From: Mucilaginibacter sp.
GTDB lineage: Bacteria > Bacteroidota > Bacteroidia > Sphingobacteriales > Sphingobacteriaceae
Assembly (NCBI RefSeq): GCF_028288185.1
Contig: NZ_JAQBOF010000004.1
Coordinates: 241,187 to 288,462 of the forward strand
DNA length: 47,276 bases
Reading direction: 5' to 3'
Of this stretch, positions 37,514 to 45,823 are shown one piece after another. The position numbers and the translations under genes were made by a program. The notes below the pieces were generated by a model. That model was not told where the DNA came from and searched no databases. It saw only the letters and a program-made list of their open reading frames with translations. How positions within the stretch are numbered: the stretch's first letter is position 1; every line of letters starts with the position of its first letter.

Positions 37514-40001
37514 AACGTATTCCATAGAATATCCTTATCCCCTGCAAATACTTTTTATTGCCGGCATAAGATACGCCATAATCAACCCTGAAAATAAGGC
37601 GTTGCAGGCCCACATAAAATTCCGAATAATTGGGGTTGTTCTTTTCGGTTAAGTAATTGGCACCTACTACTTCTTCCAATTTCAGTTTCCTTAAAAACGG
37701 AACCTGTTTTAATATAAATCCCGAGAAATTATGTTGGTAATGAGCCTCGGCATAGGCGCTATTTGCACTGTAAATATAAAAGGGTAAAAAATGGAAACTG
37801 CCTACATAGGTAGGGTCGAACGTTGTACCCTGGTTACCTAAAAAGTGGTTATAATCCATATAATAAAGCGCGTTTCGATTAAAAAAATCGCCGGCTGATA
37901 ATTTGAAAGAAGAATATCCCAATAAACCTATCCGGATATGATCTTTAGAAACATCAACCGAAGCAAAATCATAATCAGCATCTGATGCGAAAACGCCGGG
38001 AATAGCTTTGCGGTAATTTAACGTAACCGTAGGGTAACGTGGTTCCAGGTAAACTATGCCTGTTGGCCGGGTAATATATTGCTGGTTAAACGTAAACTTA
38101 ACGGATGTATTAAAAGTAAATGCCTGGTTTTGCGGAAACAGGAATGAGCGGTCGTCAGCCGATGTACCTGCCGGAGCTAACGGATTATTTGAAGTATAAT
38201 CTGTTTTTGAATTGGTGAAAATATGATTGTAGGAGTTGTTGTACAATTGGGTACGATTGGCATAAGATAAGCTAGCCGACCATAATACCCCATTAGCCAG
38301 TTCTCGCTTATATCCAACCGAGCCAAATTCGGTACGGTAATATTTAACATAATTGTTTTCGCTCAATAAGGTACTCAAGGTGTTAAAGTACAATGAGCGC
38401 GTACCCACATTATTCAGATCGAGCACGTCGGTGCCAAAGTTGACAAAAAACTCGCCGGCATGAAAAGGATCATAGGTATAAGATGAGTGTATATTGGCGC
38501 TAAACATTTTGTTGGCAAAACCATATCGCACAGCCGGCGAAATGCTAAACGTTTTAAAATCATCAGACGTTTTGGAGTACCGTACTTTTAAGTTAAGCCC
38601 GTAACCTTCAACCGTGTTGTAAAACAACGTTTGCAAAAATGGATATACGTAAAGCGAGTCCTTATTGTCACGACTGGTAGCTGTAAAACCAAATACAGTA
38701 TAGGGTATAAGTAAAACGCGGTTCTTGCTTTTTTGTAAAGAATCCAGGTAGGGTTTTGTTTTTTGTATCACAGCTATACTATCCTTTTTTTGATAGTCAC
38801 GGGTTTCCTGCGCAGTCAACGGCACCGGCCGGTTTTTATCCCAATAGCCTGCCGTTTGAGAATTGGACGCGGTGTCAATTTTTAGTATTTCGCCGGTAAA
38901 ATAGCCGGGCGGATGGGTAATATTAAACTTATAGTTATTGTAAATGCCAATATAATATCCCTCAAAATTAAAACCTAATACTTTGCCTTTGTAAGCATAT
39001 TGTATAGATGCCGGCATCCAGGTGCTATCTTTTATAGGCACATATTGCTGGCTTATTTGCATGGTATCAACCAGGTTAAGCGCGTTATCCTTGCTGGTTA
39101 ATTGCAGGTCGACACTGTAAATGCGCCAATCGCCCTCCACTATATAAATGTTGCCCCTAAATACCGGGTCATATTTTCGGCGCGGAACAAGTTCAATTTT
39201 ATAAATTGTTTTACCATTTTCATTAGCTATTCCGGCTAGTTTATAGTTATAGTAATGGAACGCGTTACCAGCTACCGGCGATATAAATCCACGGCTGCTT
39301 AAACCATTAATGGTGAAAATGTTTTTATAAAAATTGCCCTGAAGGTCGGATGCCTTGTTGTAGCTAAATGTAGGTGTAATACCCGCCATGCGGGTAGATA
39401 TGGTAACTTCTTTTACTTTATTGGGCCGCTCATAATCAAAATTTGATAGTGATTCTGATTGGTATAATATTCCCCTGCCATTGGTATCCAGGTCTAAAAC
39501 TTTGGCTACGCCCTGCCTTAAAAGTGATTTTGGTGCGCTGGTTAGTCTTTGCACCCCTTTTACATAAATAACGCACGAGTAGGAGTTGATCTCATTTAAA
39601 TAATAATTTCTTTTAGCAATCACCTTGTGCATTATACTCATTGCACCCGTATCGCGGCCGCCTTTAGCAGCAATCGATACTTGTTTAAGCTGATATACAT
39701 CAGTCTCCATTTGTACATTATGCTGTTCGTTATGATCTGTTATGGTTACCTTGTCTATTCGTTCTTTATAACCAACATAGCGGTAAACCACATCATAAGT
39801 ACCCGGCTCTAGTTTAAACCTATATATGCCATCCTCATTGGTAGTAGTGCCATAGGTAGAATTGCGGATGTAGACAGAAACAAAGGATATTGGTGTGCCT
39901 TTAGTATCGGTTATGCGGCCTGATAGAATAAATTGCTGCGCTGATGCTTTAAAAACTAAACCACTCATCAGCATAAAAAACGATAGTAAAAATCTATTCA
40001 T
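37512..40001 (-). CDS. DUF5686 outer-membrane protein with carboxypeptidase-like domain
   Basis: From ATG 40001 the protein is 829 residues with a signal peptide (MNRFLLSFFMLMSGLVFKA). Residues about 25-105 are a carboxypeptidase-regulatory-like beta-sandwich (LSGRITDTKGTPISFVSVYI, NEDGIYRFKLEPGTYDVVYR). The rest is the DUF5686 region, ending in a predicted beta-barrel with many alternating Tyr/Phe strands. Such proteins are outer-membrane components of Bacteroidota with unproven roles. No SusD partner or TonB box is seen. Confidence 0.85.
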   Translation of the reverse strand: MNRFLLSFFMLMSGLVFKASAQQFILSGRITDTKGTPISFVSVYIRNSTYGTTTNEDGIYRFKLEPGTYDVVYRYVGYKERIDKVTITDHNEQHNVQMETDVYQLKQVSIAAKGGRDTGAMSIMHKVIAKRNYYLNEINSYSCVIYVKGVQRLTSAPKSLLRQGVAKVLDLDTNGRGILYQSESLSNFDYERPNKVKEVTISTRMAGITPTFSYNKASDLQGNFYKNIFTINGLSSRGFISPVAGNAFHYYNYKLAGIANENGKTIYKIELVPRRKYDPVFRGNIYIVEGDWRIYSVDLQLTSKDNALNLVDTMQISQQYVPIKDSTWMPASIQYAYKGKVLGFNFEGYYIGIYNNYKFNITHPPGYFTGEILKIDTASNSQTAGYWDKNRPVPLTAQETRDYQKKDSIAVIQKTKPYLDSLQKSKNRVLLIPYTVFGFTATSRDNKDSLYVYPFLQTLFYNTVEGYGLNLKVRYSKTSDDFKTFSISPAVRYGFANKMFSANIHSSYTYDPFHAGEFFVNFGTDVLDLNNVGTRSLYFNTLSTLLSENNYVKYYRTEFGSVGYKRELANGVLWSASLSYANRTQLYNNSYNHIFTNSKTDYTSNNPLAPAGTSADDRSFLFPQNQAFTFNTSVKFTFNQQYITRPTGIVYLEPRYPTVTLNYRKAIPGVFASDADYDFASVDVSKDHIRIGLLGYSSFKLSAGDFFNRNALYYMDYNHFLGNQGTTFDPTYVGSFHFLPFYIYSANSAYAEAHYQHNFSGFILKQVPFLRKLKLEEVVGANYLTEKNNPNYSEFYVGLQRLIFRVDYGVSYAGNKKYLQGIRIFYGIR

Positions 40002-40072
40002 ACAGTACACAATTAAGGTTTTAAAGGCTTAATTGTTTGCGCCGGCAACTATTATTATTTTAAACACGCGGT

Positions 40073-40106
40073 TTTGAAGCTAAATGCCAGTTTATGCTTA
40101 ATTTTG
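40073..40106 (+). promoter_or_regulatory. Promoter of kbl
   Basis: TTTG at 40073-40076 and TAATTTTG at 40099-40106 are 22 bp apart and match the -33/-7 consensus. The position excludes a TTG start at 40074 and supports ATG 40125. Confidence 0.6.
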
Positions 40107-40124
40107 AAAAAATTAACTTTTATC

Positions 40125-41315
40125 ATGTATAACACACTACAACCGGTTTTGCAACAGGAACTTGCAGCAATAGAAGAGGCAGGCTTATATAAAAAAGAAC
40201 GTATCATAACATCGGCGCAGGGTGCTGATATTACCGTACAGGGCGGACAAGAAGTAATAAATTTTTGCGCCAATAATTACCTGGGTCTAAGCGGCGATGC
40301 GCGTGTTATTGAAGCTGCCAAGCAAGCGATGGATACCCATGGTTACGGTTTATCATCGGTACGTTTTATTTGCGGTACGCAGGATATCCATAAGGAACTG
40401 GAGAAAAAGATAGCCGAGTTTTTAGGTACCGAAGATACCATACTTTACGCCGCTGCATTTGATGCTAACGGTGGTGTGTTTGAGCCTTTGTTTGATGCCC
40501 AGGATGCCATTATATCTGATGAATTGAACCATGCATCTATTATTGACGGTGTGCGCTTATGCAAGGCCCAGCGCCAGCGCTACAAGCATGATGATATGGC
40601 CGACCTGGAAGCTAAGTTGCAGGAAACCGCTGGCTTGCGTCACCGTATTATTGTTACTGATGGCGCGTTCTCTATGGATGGTACAATTGCTCAACTAGAT
40701 AAAATTTGCGCCCTGGCCGAAAAATATAATGCGTTGGTGATGATAGACGAGAGCCATTGCTCGGGCTTTATGGGTAAAACCGGCAGGGGAACGCACGAGC
40801 ATCATAATGTAATGGGTAAGATAGATATTATTACCGGTACGCTAGGTAAAGCTTTAGGTGGGGCATCGGGTGGATTTACATCAGGCAGGAAAGAAATAAT
40901 TGATATGCTGCGCCAACGCTCAAGGCCGTACTTGTTCTCGAACACTTTGGCTCCGGCAATCACCGGCGCATCAATAGCAGTATTGGATATGCTGAGCGAA
41001 ACCACCCAACTGCGCGATAAGCTGGAAAGTAATACCCAATATTTCCGCAAAGCGATGACTGATGCGGGGTTTGATATAAAAGCTGGTGTACACCCAATAG
41101 TGCCGGTTATGCTGTATGATGCTAAACTAGCGCAGCAGTTTGCCGCCAGGATGTTAGAAGAAGGTATTTATGTGATAGGCTTTTATTACCCGGTAGTACC
41201 ACAAGGTAAAGCACGTATCAGGGTACAGATCTCTGCCGCGCATGATAAGGCGCATTTAGATAAAGCCATTGCCGCGTTTACCAAAGTGGGTAAGGAATTA
41301 GAAGTAATAAAATAA
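40125..41315 (+). CDS. kbl: 2-amino-3-ketobutyrate coenzyme A ligase (glycine C-acetyltransferase)
   Basis: From ATG 40125 the protein is 396 residues, the usual length. It is a PLP-dependent alpha-oxoamine synthase: FCANNYLGLSGD, SSVRFICGTQ, DESHCSGFMG and the PLP lysine at 242 in TGTLGKALGGASGG. With CoA it cleaves 2-amino-3-ketobutyrate, the product of Tdh, to glycine and acetyl-CoA. Tdh is encoded 11 kb upstream on the other strand. A toxin-antitoxin promoter starts at its stop codon. Confidence 0.93.
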   Translation: MYNTLQPVLQQELAAIEEAGLYKKERIITSAQGADITVQGGQEVINFCANNYLGLSGDARVIEAAKQAMDTHGYGLSSVRFICGTQDIHKELEKKIAEFLGTEDTILYAAAFDANGGVFEPLFDAQDAIISDELNHASIIDGVRLCKAQRQRYKHDDMADLEAKLQETAGLRHRIIVTDGAFSMDGTIAQLDKICALAEKYNALVMIDESHCSGFMGKTGRGTHEHHNVMGKIDIITGTLGKALGGASGGFTSGRKEIIDMLRQRSRPYLFSNTLAPAITGASIAVLDMLSETTQLRDKLESNTQYFRKAMTDAGFDIKAGVHPIVPVMLYDAKLAQQFAARMLEEGIYVIGFYYPVVPQGKARIRVQISAAHDKAHLDKAIAAFTKVGKELEVIK

Positions 41316-41346
41316 TACGTATAGATTTTTTATATTTGTACGTATA
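41316..41346 (+). promoter_or_regulatory. Promoter/operator of the RHH-PIN module
   Basis: A perfect -7 box TATATTTG (41331-41338) is flanked by two copies of TACGTATA (41316-41323 and 41339-41346). TACGTA is itself palindromic, so two dimer sites cover the promoter, as expected of autoregulation by a ribbon-helix-helix antitoxin. Confidence 0.65.
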
Positions 41347-41358
41347 AATTCAATTGTT

Positions 41359-41619
41359 ATGAAATTAACGTTAAATATTGAACCAGGAATAATAGAGCAA
41401 ATGAAACGGGTTGCTAAAAAAAGAAATACAAGTATTTCAAAATTAGCCGAGACCTTTTTTAAGAAAGAAGTTGAAATGGAACGCGAGCCTTTCAGGATGA
41501 AAAGCTTAGATGAATTGGCAGATATAGTTAAACATTTTACTATTGCAGGCGATCCGGTGCTTGATTTTGACCATAAGGCCGAATATCATAAGCACCTTGA
41601 AGAAAAATACGGATCGTGA
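41359..41619 (+). CDS. Ribbon-helix-helix antitoxin
   Basis: The 86-residue protein has an N-terminal RHH fold: strand KLTLNIEPG, helix IIEQMKRVAKKRNTS, then ISKLAETFFKKEV, as in DUF6364-type antitoxins. The C-terminal half (SLDELADIVKHFTIAGDPVL) would wrap the toxin. Its TGA stop overlaps the GTG start of the PIN gene by four bases. Confidence 0.82.
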   Translation: MKLTLNIEPGIIEQMKRVAKKRNTSISKLAETFFKKEVEMEREPFRMKSLDELADIVKHFTIAGDPVLDFDHKAEYHKHLEEKYGS

Positions 41620-42023
41620 GGGTTATATTTTTAGACAGTGATATCTTATTAGATGCAACACTAAAAAGACCCGGATTTATTTTGCCTGCATTGAATATTA
41701 TAAATTTAATCCAAAACAGACAAGTCAAGGCAGTAACCTCATCGGTCGTATTTGTGAATGTTCATTATTTTTTAGACAGATATGACAGGTCTAACAAATT
41801 TACATTATTGAAAGAACTAAGGTCAATTCTATCAATAATAAACGTTAGCGAAGAGATAATAGACCTGGCTTTAAAAAGTGGAATAAATGATTTTGAGGAC
41901 GCCGTTCAATATTATGCTGCTAAAAATGCGAAAGCAGATGTTATCATCACAAGAAACATAAAAGACTATAAAGAATCAACTATCCCGGTTTTAACTCCTG
42001 AACAATTTTTAAGAACATTATAA
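41616..42023 (+). CDS. PIN-domain ribonuclease toxin (PIN_3 type)
   Basis: The 135-residue protein starts with GTG 41616. PIN residues are Asp7 and Asp9 (FLDSDILLD), Asp92 to Asp95 in NDFEDAVQYYAA and the ITRNIKDY segment (Asp117). The last base of its TAA stop is the first base of the pheS ATG, so the toxin gene is fused to the essential pheS transcription unit. Confidence 0.83.
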   Translation: MRVIFLDSDILLDATLKRPGFILPALNIINLIQNRQVKAVTSSVVFVNVHYFLDRYDRSNKFTLLKELRSILSIINVSEEIIDLALKSGINDFEDAVQYYAAKNAKADVIITRNIKDYKESTIPVLTPEQFLRTL

Positions 42024-43057
42024 TGCAAGACCAAATAGATCAATACACTGCCGAGATCAACGCCTTCGCACCCGCTAATGCGGATGAGCTGGAAACGTTT
42101 CGTATAAAATTTTTAGGTACCAAGGGATTGATAAAAGATCTTTTTGAGCAATTTAAAAACGTTGGCCCTGAGGAGAAACGCACGTTTGGTAAAGTATTGA
42201 ACCAGTTTAAACAACTGGCCGAAGCTAAATACAATGAGTTAAAAGAAACTCATAACTCAGAACCCACAACTCAAAACTCGGATATTGATCTTACTCTGCC
42301 CGGTGATGGTTTCCAGGTTGGCTCGCGTCATCCGTTGTCGTTGGTGCGCAATGAGATCATTGATATATTTAAACGTTTAGGTTTCGTTGTTGCTGAAGGC
42401 CCGGAGATCGAGGACGATTGGCACAATTTCTCGGCCCTTAATTTCCCGGAGGAACACCCGGCGCGTGATATGCAGGATACCTTCTTCATCAAGAAAAATG
42501 CCGGTAAAGATGATATCGCTTTGCGTACCCATACCTCGTCTGTACAAGTTAGGATGATGGAGAATGGTAAACCACCGTTCCGCGCTATTATGCCGGGGCG
42601 TGTTTACCGTAATGAGGCTATATCTGCCCGGGCGCATTGCTTCTTTCACCAGGTTGAAGGGTTATATATTGATGAGAATGTATCTTTTGCCGATCTGAAA
42701 CAAACTCTTTATCATTTCGTGCAGGAACTGTATGGCGAAGGTACGCAGGTGCGTTTCCGTCCATCGTATTTTCCGTTTACCGAGCCTTCGGCCGAAATGG
42801 ATATATCATGCACCATTTGTAAGGGTGCGGGCTGTAATATGTGTAAATACAGCGGCTGGGTGGAGATATTGGGCTGCGGCATGGTGGACCCTAACGTGTT
42901 AGAGAATTGCGGTATCGACAGTAAAAAATATACCGGCTTTGCTTTTGGCATGGGTATGGAACGTATTGCCAACTTAAAATATGTTATACGCGATCTGCGT
43001 TTATTTAGTGAGAATGATGAACGCTTTTTAAAGCAGTTCCAGACAGAGATTATATAG
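42023..43057 (+). CDS. pheS: Phenylalanyl-tRNA synthetase alpha subunit
   Basis: The 344-residue class II synthetase subunit has an N-terminal coiled-coil arm (about 1-75) and a catalytic core with motif 2 (MPGRVYRNEAISARAHCFFH) and motif 3 (GFAFGMGMERIANL). A CTICKGAGCNMC zinc-like knuckle is normal for Bacteroidota. The linker near 73-86 (ETHNSEPTTQNSD) is encoded by an in-frame repeat of ACTCAnAAC units. It starts on the last base of the PIN gene stop; pheT is not adjacent. Confidence 0.95.
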   Translation: MQDQIDQYTAEINAFAPANADELETFRIKFLGTKGLIKDLFEQFKNVGPEEKRTFGKVLNQFKQLAEAKYNELKETHNSEPTTQNSDIDLTLPGDGFQVGSRHPLSLVRNEIIDIFKRLGFVVAEGPEIEDDWHNFSALNFPEEHPARDMQDTFFIKKNAGKDDIALRTHTSSVQVRMMENGKPPFRAIMPGRVYRNEAISARAHCFFHQVEGLYIDENVSFADLKQTLYHFVQELYGEGTQVRFRPSYFPFTEPSAEMDISCTICKGAGCNMCKYSGWVEILGCGMVDPNVLENCGIDSKKYTGFAFGMGMERIANLKYVIRDLRLFSENDERFLKQFQTEII

Positions 43058-43061
43058 TAGG

Positions 43062-43475
43062 ATGAGGAAATTAGGGATACTAACCGTGTTTATTTTAAGC
43101 TGCTTTGCCTGCGGCAAATCAACCGATTACGTCCCTAATGTTTCGGTTAATTTCCAGATGGCATTGACCGACCCGCGACTGAATGCCCTGCACAATACCA
43201 ATGGCGCGGTAATTATTAACGGTTATGGCGTGGCCGGGCTGATATTATTTCGCCGGGCCGATGGGAGCTATGCCGCTTACGACCGTTGCAGCGCCTATCT
43301 GCCGCAAAATAAATGCGCCGTAACGCTTGATAATCCCACGTTAACCTGCTCAGACCCGTGCAGTACGTCCAAGTGGTTGTTACAGGATGGTACGCCAGTT
43401 AAGGCCCCGGCTATAAAATCATTGAAGGAGTATGCTGTAAATGTCAGCGCTTTTGAGATATTTGTACAGAACTGA
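43062..43475 (+). CDS. Lipoprotein with a degenerate Rieske-like domain
   Basis: The 137-residue protein has a lipobox (FILSCFAC, Cys at about 15 or 17). The C-terminal half follows the Rieske beta-fold pattern seen in Bacteroidota (VAGLILFRRADGSYAAYDRC, LLQDGTPVKAPAIKSLKEY). The canonical CxH...CxxH ligands are replaced by CSAYLP and CSDPCS, so a normal 2Fe-2S cluster is unlikely. It follows pheS by four bases and precedes tetR by three. Confidence 0.6.
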   Translation: MRKLGILTVFILSCFACGKSTDYVPNVSVNFQMALTDPRLNALHNTNGAVIINGYGVAGLILFRRADGSYAAYDRCSAYLPQNKCAVTLDNPTLTCSDPCSTSKWLLQDGTPVKAPAIKSLKEYAVNVSAFEIFVQN

Positions 43476-43478
43476 TAC

Positions 43479-44060
43479 ATGGAAGCCGATAAAATAAAAG
43501 ATAGCATTAAACGCGCCGCGCAAGATCTGTTTCGCAAGTTTGGATACCACAAAACCAGTGTGAACGAAATTGCCAAACGGGCCAAGATTGCTAAAGCTAC
43601 TATTTACAAATATTTTGACAGTAAGGAGCACGTGCTGCATACCTTGCTGATGGATTATATTCGCGTAAGTGTTGACGACCTGATCCTGTCGAACCATCCC
43701 GAAATGGACGAGGAAACTCACCTGGGCAACCTGATCATGAAAACCTGCCGATTGAGCTATACCGTGTGTAACGAGTTTATCGGTTGGGACTTCATCCGTG
43801 AAAGCGCGAACTCGCAGGATTTTTTAAAGAACCTGAGTAATGAGCTGGAGGACCTGCTCATGGCGTCCTTCACCCGTATAACCGCTATCCGCAAAACGGA
43901 TAACTATCAGCAACGCATGCGTTTCCTGATCAAATGCAGCAAAAGCATTGTGTTTAGTTTTGCCTTTACATCAGTAAGCGATAGTGATGTGCGAAAAAAC
44001 TTTGTATCCTTCCAGAAAGAAATTTTGCCTTATTTGGTAAAGGCAGCTATTACTATTTAA
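43479..44060 (+). CDS. TetR-family transcriptional regulator
   Basis: The 193-residue protein has the TetR N-terminal helix-turn-helix: IKRAAQDLFRKFGYHKTSVN, EIAKRAKIAKATIYKYFDSK. The C-terminal ligand/dimer domain (about 65-190) is not assignable. No efflux gene is next to it, so its target is unknown. It is tightly spaced after the Rieske-like gene. Confidence 0.88.
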   Translation: MEADKIKDSIKRAAQDLFRKFGYHKTSVNEIAKRAKIAKATIYKYFDSKEHVLHTLLMDYIRVSVDDLILSNHPEMDEETHLGNLIMKTCRLSYTVCNEFIGWDFIRESANSQDFLKNLSNELEDLLMASFTRITAIRKTDNYQQRMRFLIKCSKSIVFSFAFTSVSDSDVRKNFVSFQKEILPYLVKAAITI

Positions 44061-44132
44061 GTTTTTTTAGTTTTATTGTAGCGTTTGGTGATGCATCTGC
44101 GTATTATCATAAAAAAGCAAATCATCTAAACC

Positions 44133-44525
44133 ATGAAAAAGACTTCAATAACACTCGCTCTATTATTTTTCGCCGCGCTTTTCGCGTTAGTTTCCTGTAA
44201 AAAGGATTACTCTGATATTGTTAAACTATCTAATGCAGATACCGCCAAAATTACTACCGTGCAAAAAGGCAAGGTTATTTACGTAACGCTTGAATTTGGT
44301 AACAGTCCATACTATGAACCGGGTAGCTGGGAGTTTGACACAAGTGTATTAAACGTAGTTACCCACGGACATATAAATCCGCCCGCTGGATTAATTGGAA
44401 GTGCAGGTACAGATACCTGGACGTTTAACACATTAACAACCGGTACAACAACAATTAAGTTAAGAAACTCAGGATTCGGCGGAAGTAGTAAGATTTTGTT
44501 TAATAGTACAATTAAGGTTGAGTAA
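44133..44525 (+). CDS. Lipoprotein with chagasin/I42-like beta-sandwich pattern
   Basis: The 130-residue protein has a lipobox ending LVSC at about 22. The mature part has the spacing of the chagasin-type (I42) protease-inhibitor fold: KGKVIYVTLEFGNSPYYEPG, SWEFDTSVLNVV, GSAGTDTWTFNTLTTGTTTI. The NPTTGY loop is replaced by NSPYYEPG. Inhibitor activity is inference. It sits alone between tetR and a repeat-bearing gap. Confidence 0.5.
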   Translation: MKKTSITLALLFFAALFALVSCKKDYSDIVKLSNADTAKITTVQKGKVIYVTLEFGNSPYYEPGSWEFDTSVLNVVTHGHINPPAGLIGSAGTDTWTFNTLTTGTTTIKLRNSGFGGSSKILFNSTIKVE

Positions 44526-44866
44526 GCGCGTCCAGCTCATCAATAGTCCCACCTCCCACTACGTCATTGCTTTTCTTCCCACCACGTCCTTACAGCAATG
44601 ACGCGTGGAGAGAAGCGCCGCACCAACAAACCGCGCTGTACGAATTCCGCTGACTTCGGACGGCTATTTCGTGAAACAAAACACGCCGTGGTCCGATAGC
44701 TATCAGGAGACGTAGAACCGAAAACTTTCCCATAACAAACCACGCAACTCCTTCGTATAAAGTATTGTATATTAAAATAATAAAAACAATCTTTGTAACT
44801 AAATTATTACAATTAAGTAAAGTCGTACATAACCATACATTTTTTAACTATAACCCCCTTAAAATT
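44526..44866. other. Gene-free interval with one palindrome and a -7-like box
   Basis: CGTCATTGCT (44562-44571) and AGCAATGACG (44594-44603) form a 10-bp inverted repeat of the CGTCATTGC family also seen near 2995. AATCTTTG (44788-44795) is a near-match -7 box 71 bases before the next gene. I see nothing else; frames before 44867 are not protein-like. Confidence 0.5.
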
Positions 44867-45646
44867 ATGAAAGCGTTAAAATTCACTTTAATTGCAGTGT
44901 TAGTGGCGTTTGCCATTTCGTGTAAAAAATCAGACACCAGCACCAGTACCGCCGTAACCATCGATGAAGCCGCCGACATGGCTGCAAGCTCGGTATCGTC
45001 AAACACATTCGGCTTTGCTACCGTTGCCGATAATGTTGGCGTAAATGCGCAAACACTTACTTCGGTAGGTAGTGTGGGCGGGCAATCTGTTAACTCGCTT
45101 ACAACCAATACCACCCGCCAGACCTGCGGAACTACCGTTGCCGATAGTATTTCGGCATCGGGTAAAACCAATGATGTTACGTTTAGCTACTTCTACAAGT
45201 TTATGCGTACGCTAAACTGTAATGCCAACAGTCAGCCTGATAATGTGGCCAACGCCATTACCTTTAAAGGCAGCATTGACGGCCCGCGCATTACCTCGGT
45301 TGATGCCGGCACAGCAAATGTTACTATTGGCGGTTTAACCACCAATGCTACCAACTTTGTTGTTAATGGCAAATACAGCCGCAAGGGCGCTTTCACCTCT
45401 AAAGTAGGTGGCAAAGCAACCGGCAGCAGCAATGTGGAAATTACCGCCACCAATGTATTACTATCAAAACCAGCACGTAATATTGTTAGCGGTACGGCTA
45501 CCGTTACTATATCAGGCTCATCAGCCAAAGGCACTTTTAGCTATACCGGTACCATGGTATTTAGCGGCAATAATAGCGCTGCTTTAACCGTAGGTACAAC
45601 TGTTTACATCATCAACCTGCTTACCGGTACGTATGTTAAACAATAA
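44867..45646 (+). CDS. Ser/Thr-rich exported lipoprotein of unknown function
   Basis: From ATG 44867 the protein is 259 residues with a lipobox (LVAFAISCKKSD). An upstream in-frame start would bury the lipobox. The mature part is rich in Thr, Ser, Asn, Val and Gly and alternates as beta strands, for example NVTIGGLTTNATNFVVNGKY and SGTATVTISGSSAKGTFSY. I do not recognise a family. A strong terminator follows. Confidence 0.65.
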   Translation: MKALKFTLIAVLVAFAISCKKSDTSTSTAVTIDEAADMAASSVSSNTFGFATVADNVGVNAQTLTSVGSVGGQSVNSLTTNTTRQTCGTTVADSISASGKTNDVTFSYFYKFMRTLNCNANSQPDNVANAITFKGSIDGPRITSVDAGTANVTIGGLTTNATNFVVNGKYSRKGAFTSKVGGKATGSSNVEITATNVLLSKPARNIVSGTATVTISGSSAKGTFSYTGTMVFSGNNSAALTVGTTVYIINLLTGTYVKQ

Positions 45647-45666
45647 GTAATAATATACTCAGCTAT

Positions 45667-45699
45667 AAGCGCCCCGCCTATTTGTCGGGGCGCTTTTTT
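45667..45699 (+). terminator. Strong terminator after the lipoprotein gene
   Basis: AAGCGCCCCG (45667-45676) pairs perfectly with CGGGGCGCTT (45686-45695), loop CCTATTTGT, then a T run. Confidence 0.9.
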
Positions 45700-45823
45700 G
45701 TTTTTAAAGGTCGTGGCTATGTGTTGGCACATACTTATAAGTCATTTATTGTCAACGGATAATACTTTGTCAGAATAATATCTATATATTTATTCTAACC
45801 AATAATACCTAATCACCCATCTA

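Noticed and set aside
40074..40124. TTG start of kbl
   Set aside because: The -33/-7 promoter elements lie at and after this TTG; the family start corresponds to ATG 40125.
44765..44866. 34-residue extension of the lipoprotein at 44867
   Set aside because: It precedes a proper lipobox signal peptide and overlaps the probable promoter.
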